Source: Agaricus subrufescens | Taxonomy: Eukaryota > Basidiomycota > Agaricomycetes > Agaricales > Agaricaceae | Assembly: GCA_029945375.1 (NCBI GenBank) | Contig: JAQOTE010000018.1 | Span: forward strand, 1 to 64,000 | Length of the DNA stretch: 64,000 nt | Direction: 5' to 3' | Part shown: one piece after another, positions 55,056 through 64,000 of the stretch | Numbering within the stretch: position 1 is the first letter of the stretch | Layout: each line of letters opens with the position of its first letter | Notes under the pieces: model-generated | What the model was told of the DNA's origin: nothing | Seen by the model: only the letters and a program-made list of their open reading frames with translations | Database searches by the model: none | Position numbers and translations under genes: made by a program

Positions 55056-57853
55056 TTATGAACTACAAAAAGTGTTAAGGAATCGAGTCGACCATTTTTC
55101 CACAGATGCGTTGGCTCTTCTGGCATCTCCGAAGCCTCGAGTCTTGTCGCGCCATTGACTAGCTGTGAGAAGAAACTTCGGGTTGATTGTAACCTTCTCA
55201 TCAAGGATAGAATTATGACGGTCAGCATAAAGTTCTTCTAAGCGAGCGTACCAGCGGCCTTGGTCGTCGCCACTGCCTTCGAACGTAGATACAAGAGGGT
55301 ACCACGACTGCTTCCTGATGCTCATACCAATACCTGATTAAGGCATTTAGAACTTGAAACTGCGCGATATTGCGTTGTAGAACATACCTGTGAAACTTTG
55401 ATATATACCACACAAGAGATCCAGCTCATTCATACTTAAATCATCGTCCACATATTCCACACCATCTTTGTCCCGTGCACAGAAATTGAGAGCGTTGTCG
55501 TGATGTAGACCTGACGGTCCTTTCAATGCTTTGCTGATGCTCATGCCGCCGTCCAAGGCCAACCGCCGAACATAACCACCACGCAACAGAGCTGCACGAC
55601 CACGCTGAGACGCCAATACAGACTGAGACCTCTGCTTCCAGTACTCATAATCGGATGGAGTGAATACATGATCCGAAAAGATCATTGGCATTATAGCACA
55701 TGGCAGCTCAGGACGGGCGAACTGGAGGGTGACACGTTTCTGCAAGGTTCGGAATGGTATGCCAGACTGTACCAGTTCGATGGCAATATCCTCGTCGTTG
55801 AGCTCGGGGTGTAGACGGCAGACCATGAGAGCGGCAGAGGCGGTATAGACGGCAATATTCCAGGAGACAGTAGCCAAGCCACCGAAGTCGAACATATAGA
55901 GCGCCTGGGTACCAGCCCGCACTCGTTTGATGGAGCGTAACCGGGGAGAGAACTTGAGAGGATCACTGCACCTCGAGGACAGGTCCCAGACAGCTGACGG
56001 CGGTTCACGGCCATCCTTGCTGGCCAGACGCAGCCCAAAGTCGATGCAGGCATGACCTATTGGCATTGTCCAAAGGGTACTGTTGACTTTGACGGTGCAA
56101 GCGCCAGTGATAGTGAGCAGAGTTTTGATGTCAGCCAGTCGCGCTAAAGATCCAAACGTGGTGGGTAAGCTAGGAGGCAAAAAACCATAATACTTTTTGA
56201 GGACGCCAAGGACCTCCTGTTGAGACTGTGCCCATTCATTATTGGGGAAGGGCGTTATGCCGGCCCCTGACGGAAGATGCGCTATGGAGTGGTTGATGGG
56301 GAAGGTGGTAGGTGCGGGGGTTGTTGGAGGTGCTGTCGTCGCTGATGACGCTGGAGGGGTAGTCGATACAGGCTCGATACCATGGGCTAGAGAGACACTG
56401 GCGAAGGAGTCTACACCTTCCTCATCCTGGCGCGACTGCTGTGCTCCCACTTCATCTGTTTCTTCATCCGATTCGTACGATTCATCGACCCACTCAGCAC
56501 AAAGTGTCCACTCGTTGCAAAATGAATCATAGCGTGCTTCCCCGGGGCGGGCTTCTTCCAAGGTCTCGCTACGATCCCGCTTCGGAACCAGGGTACGAAT
56601 AAATTTCGGGGGAGTATCCAGACTCCACTCCCACACATACACAGCAGTGCTCACGGTCGGTGGTTTGTTTTCACGGTTAAGTCTTGTTTGCCGAGCAGCC
56701 GGAGTTTCATGGAGTAGCATTCTTTGGTGTCGTTCCTCATGCTTCTTCTCAAATGCCTCCCAAATATCCCGACCCGACCTTTCGACTTGACGCAGCCGCC
56801 CATTCTTCCAAACCAGTTTGCTTATTTGAGAAGGCGAGGAAGGGGGGCACTGGTCATCTTCGGGAGCATGCACTGGTTGCGGACTTGCTGGCGTAAAGAG
56901 CAGTTCTGTTGAAGGGTGTAAGTAAGCATTTGGAACATGTATGTCATAAATCACACACCATAGTTTTGCGTATCTTCCCATTCATATTCTGTGCTGGCGG
57001 AATAGGAAGGCATAGGGGGCGAGATGACAGTAGTTGCCGCCTGGAGGATGTCGGGCGGGGGTGCCATTAGACTGAACCCATCTCGTTTACTCTGCGCGAT
57101 TTCTCGAGGACCCCACCGGTACCATACTGGCATACCACAGTGATCGAACCACCAAGCTGAGGGTTGATTCGGTTGATCATGGGGATTGTGTAGAAATACT
57201 CCCGCGCGATTGGCATCCCATAAACGCTGGAGTAAGGGAGCACAACGTAAAGACTCCCATACGCTTATACGGCTCTTGTCCCATGTTACCAGCACCTTAT
57301 ACCACTCCGTAGGGCAGATACCCTCCAGATATTTTGGATCCTCCGGTATTATCTTCAACAGCCAATACAATAAGGCAATCCACATCGCAAACCAATCTCG
57401 GCCTTGATGCGCATACTTCCACGTGTCGGCTTGAGTGGGGTGACCATTAGTATAACCCCACTTTCGAGTAGAATAGGGTTCCAGGTATTGTATGTTAAAA
57501 TGGCGTGAGAAAATGCCCAGCACCTCTCGAATCAGATTCTCTACGGCCAACCACCTATTTTGGGAAAGATATGGCAGTTTATAAAGCGTGCCGTCATCCT
57601 TTTGAAGAAGATGTAGTGGCATATAGCCAATATCCTCCACGAGAGCGCCGTTCCAGCATACTGGTCGCCTCGGCACGAAGCCCAACCATGGAACCCGCTC
57701 AGACCACCAATACGGCACTTCAAAAGCCTCCACGCCTATACTATTGAATGATACGATATCGTCGATGTTGAGTTGACCAGGGAGCTGCACATCTCTGTCG
57801 CAGTTAGGCGAATAATAGATGTCGCCATCAATAAGGTGGGCCCTGCCTGGCAT
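55056..57853 (-). CDS. large agaricomycete-specific hypothetical protein
   Basis: Three exons (57853-56959, 56905-55388, 55333-55056) join cleanly (GTGTGT..CAACAG; GTATGT..ATCAG) into 896 residues. Landmarks: ERVPWLGFVPRRPVCWNG near the N-terminus, NRWLAVENLIREVLGIF, HNPHDQPNQPSAWWFDHCG, VWEWSLDTPPKF, a Ser/Thr/Pro-rich linker, then MFDFGGLATVSWNIAVYT, and a C-terminal SWYPLVSTFEGSG with TASQWRDKTRGF. I recognise this layout from many uncharacterised agaricomycete proteins found in repeat-rich regions; no enzymatic motif is known to me. The ATG at 57853 (MPGRAHLIDGD) was preferred over an upstream in-frame start at 57928. No disruption seen, so it may be expressed. Confidence 0.75.
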
Positions 57854-58811
57854 AGTTAAGGAAGATCCGAACGAAGGAAATTGAGCAGATTTGTGGATTA
57901 GAATGTGGGTAATGATACTCTTGGACAATCCGAGAGTAAGTAATGTCGATCCCGGACAATCCGAGATACGGCGGTTGAGGTGGTGGTGGTGGTGGGCGTG
58001 GTGAATGAGAAAAATTTGATCCCATCAACAATCGTATCGAACTCACAACGTGACTACCATTTTTTGATCCCATCATAGCGCGCGTGTCACTAGTGTGACC
58101 GCATAACGATCTTCCATCTCTTTCTCTCCCCACCTCCATTGTTCCAAGGGCCCTGTAAGTCAGCCCCCGCCACATCTATCAGCTGACTATTCTACTAGAT
58201 CACAATGTTACAATATGCTTCCTACGATCAAAACCTACCGACGACGATGGATGCTTCTCCTCAACTTTTGGCGCCGGACTGTCCGGTGCCTACCTTTGTT
58301 AATGGCGGGCTCCCACCATTTCACCTCCCCACTCTCATCAGTTATTATTTCATTGTCACAATATCAACTTCATCATCACCGCTTGCCTTCATCATCGCTA
58401 CTTGCTGCTCGGTTTACAACCAACCCAGGAGATAATGAATCCTCGAAGCCGCTCACAAAAGCACCCTACCGAAAGGCAGTGCGTAATAGCAGTCCCCACT
58501 ACTACCCTTTCCCTTGTTCTTGGTCGTTGTCATCTTACCGGCCATGACTCTCCTCCGATAACCATCATTTCATCACCGTCACCCGCTGCCTGGTCTACGA
58601 CCACACCGCCATCCCAATAAAATGATGTACTGCAATGCTCGATGTCCCTATACTCTTAGCATTCAATGAAAAAAAATATTATTGACTTTACGTATCACTT
58701 GGACTCGACTCGCTTAATACACAGCCGGTCGGCTGGAAGAAAATGCCGCCTCCCTCCCCTCCTACATATACCCCTCCATGTTGTTCCACGTCGTCTTACA
58801 ACCTCCTCAGT
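57854..58811. other. intergenic between divergent genes
   Basis: Separates the large minus-strand gene from the transposase gene. It contains a direct repeat GATCCCATCA (58018 and 58065) and a GGTGGT-rich stretch (57975-57995). Open stretches of 60-110 codons here overlap each other in several frames and are not supported. I could not identify the 5' terminal repeat of the downstream element. Confidence 0.4.
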
Positions 58812-61800
58812 ATGGCGCGCGTATCAAGGGTATCCAAGGTCAGGTGTACCTGTCTCTGCCGTGCCATGGTCTCTCCCCGTGTAAGAAAACGGCACTCAGA
58901 GTGGCGGACCAAGATCGTTGGGCTCAATGCAGCGATCGCCTCTCAGCAGTTGGATTCTAGGCCAAAAAAAAGGAAACGGCTTCATACGCCCTCCTCCTTT
59001 CCTGCCCCTTCACCGTCTCCTCCTCCCATTCAACTTTCCTCTGGTACCGCAGATCACGCACAAGACGCACCAGAACTTCCGTCTTTCCCTGTTGACGACA
59101 GTACCATGCCTGAAGAATTTGGCACAGATGTCAGGCGGAAAGTTACTGTGAGAGAACAAATGGTTGCGGCAATGCAGCGGACTTGGAGACAATCTATTCG
59201 GTGGATTGGAGAGCCGGACGATGAAGATTATCAAGGGGGCGATCAGGAACAACTTGATTCAACTGACGCGCTTCATGATTTGCTATTTGCTGACGAAGAA
59301 GTCTCAGATGATGATCCCGAAAGTGAGGACGAACCGAACGAAGAAAGTGACAAACTTCGTACAGATGTTGCAGGCATCACCCTTTGGGATAAGGTCCTAG
59401 AACGCTGTAGACGCGAGGTAGCGGCATTAGGTCTGTTCTTATTTCTGCATTTCGTTATCTCATGTATCTCATTCATTGATAGATGACTCTCAAAGTCTTG
59501 GTGAAGCCGATATCGATCTTCTTCTCAAATACACTCTCAAAATAGAAGATCGTTTGACTGATAGGACGTTCACGCGAATGGCCCGCGTGTTTCGAAACGA
59601 GCATCATGATTCACTCAAGATGACGAAGAAACGCGTCCGTACGCTATCCGGTTTACAGCCCATTCGTTACGCCTGCTGCATCAACAGCTGCGTCTGCTTC
59701 ACAGGTCCATATGAACACCACACCACATGCCCAAACCCCCAATGCAACGAACCAAGGTTAAACGCCAAGGGTCAGCCACGCAAATATTTTGCCTACCTTC
59801 CTATCATCCCTCGTCTACTCGCCATGCTATCCAGTCGTGAACATGCACAGAAAATGCGCTATCGAGCAAATTTCCAACACGAACCAGGGGTGATTAGAGA
59901 CGTCTTTGACGGCTCGTACTATCGAACACTCCTTCAAACTATCGTCCCCACTGGCGACGATGACAACCCTTTCTATTATTTCTCCGACGAGCGTGACATT
60001 GCCCTTGGCCTTTCAACTGATGGGTTTGCCCCTTTCAAGCGACGTAGCCAGACGTGCTGGCCAATCGTCCTATTTATTTACAATCTCGCACCCGATGTGC
60101 GGTTCCAAAAGAAGCACCGGTTACGGGTTGGTGTAATCCCGGGTCCCAGGAAACCATGGGACTCAGATTCTTATTTCTGGCCACTCATTCAGGAATTAAT
60201 CCAGCTCGAAACTGGCGTCAAGGCTTGGGACTCAGTCTCTGAGGCCTATTTTTTCCTCCACGCATATCTCATCCTCCTTTTCGGCGATATCCCTGCCATG
60301 GCACTCATCATGAACATGAAGGGATCAAATGCACTTAGTCCGTGCCGAGTTTGCAATATCAAGGGCATATGTAACCATTCGGCGGCCAAAAAAACCTACT
60401 ACGTCCCCTTACGGCGGGACAAACTTGTTAATGCCAATCCGACCCGTTATGATCCGAGGGATCTTCCAATTCGAACACACCATGAGCTGATGGAACAAGC
60501 GATTGCTGTACAAATGTCTCCTACCAATGTCGCATTTGAAGATCTTTCTAAGCAGTATGGTATCAAGGGCATACCAGTTCTTTCAAATGTATCCGCAATT
60601 TCGTTTCCCGAATCGTTTCCCTTCGATTTCATGCACCTGATTTGGGAAAACCTGATCCCCAATCTGATATCGTTCTGGATTGGCGAGTTCAAAGACTTAG
60701 ACCACAACGGCAAAGGTTATCTAATAGGACCTCGGGCTTGGGAAGAGATTGGCAAAGCAACGGAGGATTGTGGCTCAACAATTCCTTCTTCCTTCGGCGC
60801 TCGTGTTCCCAACATTGCCAAGAAGCAATCGCAAATGTCCGCCGAAATGTATTCAAACTGGACACTCTTCATCGCCCCGATTGTCCTCCGCGGAAGATTC
60901 CCGAAGGCGTGGTTCTACAAGCATTTCATGAAGCTTGTGATTCTCCTCAAGCTTTGCCTGTCATTAGAACTGAATGAAGATGCATTACATGAGATTGAGG
61001 AAGGCTTTGCCAACTGGGTATGGGATTATGAACGGTGAGAATAGCTAAAATGTTCTGTCGGCCTATTCTTAACAAACTGCAGGTATTACTACTGTGACAA
61101 ACCAGAACGGATTTCTGCCTGCCCGCTGACACTCCACGCATTGCTCCATGTTGCGTGGGGTATTCGGGTAGCTGGCCCCGTTTGGAGTTATTGGGCTTAT
61201 CCAATGGAACGTGAATGTAACAATCTTCTTTGTGCCATCAAAAGTCGGCGACACCCCTACGAATCTATTAATACGTTCATGATTGCGACAGCTCAACTTG
61301 ATCAGATTCGACTATTATACAATCTACAAGACGTGTTAAATTTAGATCTTCAGGTCAAAACGATGCATCAACTGGTCCATAAAACATGTAAGTTACATCC
61401 CTTTTTTCGTAACAGTCAATTATTTACTTGGTAATGAAGATCCTACCTACAAACTTTGGGGCGCTCGACAGAAAGCAACTCTTCCAAAGCCTATTTGCAA
61501 CAAGATTCATGCGAGTTTGGCTACGCGATTTAATGCGACGATAACAGTTGTACGAAAGCTCATTAAGCTCGACGGCCCTCTCCTTCAGTACGGTAAGGTC
61601 ACTCGCCTTGGGAAAGGCGACACCATGGTCGCATGTGACATTGTTAGACAGAGCGAAGATAGCCGAGACGCTTCTTATGTGAAGGTCAGTGTCATTGTCA
61701 TTTGTTTTTAAGGAAGATCTTTACTCAATACAATATAGTATATTCTTTGTGTAGACCGCTTTGCGAGACAAAGAAGACGCGAGCCAGAGTATGTAACCTG

Positions 61801-62068
61801 CATATCATATGGCCAGTTGCAGCGTCTCGTCGTGCTAGACCTACCGATCATTCCACAACTCAAACTGGATTCACCATCCACAATCATTTTTGCTATCATC
61901 CAGAATATGAATAAAACAGAAGAAGAAGGTATCCCTTACTGCCATGGTCCCTCCGTCGTCGAAGCCGTCGATTTGAATACCGTAGAGTGTGTTATCGGGA
62001 GGGTTCGCAATGGGAATAAATGGGGCATTGTGGATCGCTGCGATACAGTAACAGAAGTGGAGTGTTAA
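58812..62068 (+). CDS. CACTA (CMC/EnSpm) transposase, Tnp2-type, intact
   Basis: Exons 58812-59430, 59483-61034, 61083-61387, 61440-61684 and 61739-62068 join in frame to 1016 residues. The N-terminus has a Cys-rich start (VRCTCLCRAM) and a Lys/Arg-rich patch. Then come a Cys cluster (CCINSCVCFTGPYEHHTTC), the first catalytic Asp in LGLSTDGFAPFKRR, GVIPGPRKPW, a second Cys motif (CRVCNIKGIC) and the second Asp in FPFDFMHLIWENL. The C-terminal part has LLHVAWGIRVAGPVWSYW and YPMERECNNL, typical of the DUF4218-like region of these transposases, and ends DTVTEVEC. It belongs to a different lineage from 22646-26670: little sequence is shared beyond the core. No frameshift was found, so it may be active. 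Terminal repeats not identified. Confidence 0.85.
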
Positions 62069-63300
62069 ATGTATTGAGTAACAACGGCAACCGAAGCACT
62101 CGTAGGCTCGTATTCGCTTTTTGCAAGACGCTGTACGGGACGAATCAATGAATGTGAACGTCTCATTTAGGCCACAGAGTCAGCGGCGGACTTCAATTTC
62201 AACGTTCAACCAGTCTCGAACTACTCGATCGTTTCAAAATATCCTCTGTGTCTTGTAACTCAATCAAGTAGCGAGAGTTTTCTGGACTCCCAGTTAGAGT
62301 CGAGCGGGTTTCCTGAAGGCAAATGTATCCATTCCGGAGCTTACGACGCTCCTTTGTGATCATGCTCGATGTGCTTCCTGAGGGTTTCACAACACGCCTC
62401 GTTAATCCCTACTCTGAGACGCCGCCACGACAGTCTTTTAAGCTTGTCATGGATAGTGGAATGTCATCGTCTTCTGCCTCACCCGATCCACGCGGAGGCG
62501 AAGATATACTGTGGAGGTAGATTCATCGAAGGATTCTTTGAGGAAGCTGGAAGCTGGAGGAGTTTACAATATGAAATTTGGAATGGCTAGGGGTACGAGG
62601 GAGGTTATGGGAGCAAGTCAGTCCATGGGTGATCCCTCTAGGATGGTATCGGCACATAGAAATTCTAGAGTGATCTGAAGATTTTCGCTTCAAATCTCCG
62701 AAAGCCAAGAAGTTCGCGGGTACGAGCTATCACTTCCCGGTCTTACAACTGATTAAGCTGGTGCTAAACAGCGTCAGCGTCATCAGTAATAACACCTGCC
62801 AGAAGACTCAATCAGGCGACTTCATATCAATGCCTCTAGCGCATGCGAGCACTATAGGCAATCGAACGCTTTTACTCATTCTGCACGCGATCCCTGGAAT
62901 ACGAAGTCTAGAATTTGAGCCCATCTGGTAGCTCATTCATGACGACGGTGACCCGCTGGAGATGCAAAGTTCAAGGGACCATAGTTGGGGTGTTTGCTGC
63001 AGTTAAGCAGCGCTGTCCTGACATTAATCTAATAAGAGAATTTATCCTATTCTCTAAGTATGCAAAACTGATGCTGATTGTTTTTTCCCCCAAGAACAGA
63101 ATCAATAATGCAGATTTTGATTTGCGCTCGCCGATCCTTCGAGGTTGTATGTTACCACCTATACAATGAAATAGACCAAGGTTCGTACACGTTTGTCTCT
63201 GACTGATTTACCTCTAGATCCCTTTTTATCTTCATCCAACGCGGCAGCCTCAATCAGCAATTAGAGAATTCTCAAGGTTCGTACATGTTGCCTCTTAGTG
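62069..63300. other. intergenic, no supported gene
   Basis: Short open stretches only. GGTTCGTACA(C/T)GTT occurs at about 63180 and 63275 as a direct repeat of roughly 95 bp together with the following ATTTACCTCTAGATCC / ATTAAATTCTGATCC blocks. Confidence 0.4.
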
Positions 63301-64000
63301 ATTAAATTCTGATCCTCTTCCTTGCATCCCTTTTCACTGCAACCGCCGCGGCCGCCTCCCTCCCTTTCTCAAAATCATCACCTCAACTCCCGCCCCCGTA
63401 TTCAATCATCGCCCTACGCAACAACCACATTTCTCCTCTCCTCATTCCCATCCATCGCCACCGCCTCATCACCGGCCCTTCCCACTTCTCTATCCACTGC
63501 GACTGCCACGACCGCCGTGACGTCCGCCCACTCTCTGTCCAACGTCGACCCCATGCCACGGCCGCTTCTCTATCAATTGCCCTCGCGACCGCCACTCTCC
63601 CTTCCTGCTTGGGCCAAAATCAACACTCTGGCCCTCCCATCTCATCCTCACCCTACGCGACCACGCCTGCACTACCCACCCCTCCTTTGTCTCCATCCAC
63701 CGCGACCATCACTCTCTCTCCCTCAAAAACTACCACCCCGACCCCCCGCCCTATCCTCCTTCACCCCAAACCCCTCCTCCTCGCTGCGCCCACCGCCTAC
63801 CACCCCTCCACCCCTCTTTTCCACCCGCCCTCCCTCTACTACCCCTCCCCTCCTCTTTTCCACCCATCGATCGCGACCACCCCACCACCTGCCCTCCCTC
63901 TTTTCCGCTCACCACGACCACCTCACCGCCCGCCCTCTCTCTTTTCCACCCGCCACGACCACCCCACCACCTGCCCTCCCTCTTTTCCACTCACCGGGAC
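63300..64000. repeat. polypyrimidine (C/T-A rich) minisatellite
   Basis: Extreme strand bias: the plus strand is almost free of G outside CG and TG steps. From about 63865 to the end three units of about 45 bp recur with the shape CGACCACCCCACCACCTGCC then CTCCCTCTTTTCC. The G-rich minus strand gives long but meaningless Gly/Arg/Trp reading frames. Confidence 0.75.

Noticed and set aside
63383..63990. Gly/Arg/Trp-rich minus-strand proteins
   Set aside because: They follow from the polypyrimidine minisatellite.
1..64000. LTR or LINE retrotransposon
   Set aside because: No reverse transcriptase, integrase or protease motif was seen in any frame; the dispersed hairpin repeats lack terminal direct repeats that I could define.
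1..64000. tRNA or rRNA genes
   Set aside because: No A-box/B-box pair with a foldable cloverleaf was recognised by eye.

Overview
The window looks like nuclear DNA of an agaricomycete (mushroom-forming) basidiomycete. Genes are split by many short introns (about 42-60 nt, GT..AG) and lie on both strands. Intergenic space is crowded with repeats. The recognisable families (TET/JBP-type dioxygenase, Tnp2/CACTA transposases, a basidiomycete protein-kinase family, a short SUN-domain protein, large lineage-specific hypothetical proteins) are typical of that class. No ribosomal RNA, tRNA, CRISPR array or retrotransposon polymerase could be supported.

Layout. 1-15.3 kb is a mostly single-copy block: membrane/coiled-coil proteins on the minus strand (1.07-3.24 kb; 3.85-4.98 kb, broken by an exact 67-bp duplication; 9.49-10.45 kb), a small coiled-coil gene (7.81-8.40 kb), two small hypothetical genes (10.9-12.3 kb), a SUN-domain gene (12.3-13.4 kb) and a divergent WD40-like gene with a C-terminal membrane anchor (13.85-15.25 kb). 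15.4-18.8 kb holds two non-autonomous DNA transposons with clean target-site duplications: a TA-flanked 1578-bp element with about 346-bp inverted termini, and a 1010-bp element with a 9-bp duplication. 20.2-26.7 kb pairs an apparently intact TET/JBP-like 2-oxoglutarate dioxygenase with a convergent CACTA/Tnp2 transposase. 28.7-30.3 kb is a complete kinase gene. 30.3-38.9 kb is mainly repeats: an 853-bp tandem duplication, a dispersed hairpin-bearing family, an eleven-unit array that looks like repeated exon plus intron, and an AT-rich CACGTG-containing tandem.

39-50.7 kb is a cluster of four paralogous multi-pass membrane-protein genes with almost identical exon lengths. One is complete (48.55-50.70 kb), one is complete but for a homopolymer frameshift (43.54-45.65 kb), and two are progressively 5'-truncated. 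Their 3' flanks and a degraded minus-strand neighbour were duplicated with them. 52-62.1 kb carries three lineage-specific genes and a second, apparently intact CACTA-type transposase of 1016 codons. The end of the window is a polypyrimidine minisatellite.

As a system, the most interesting combination is the dioxygenase gene next to a transposase gene: TET/JBP genes are known to have spread with DNA transposons in basidiomycetes. Several genes carry single-base frameshifts. These may be real decay or consensus errors, so reads should be checked before calling pseudogenes.
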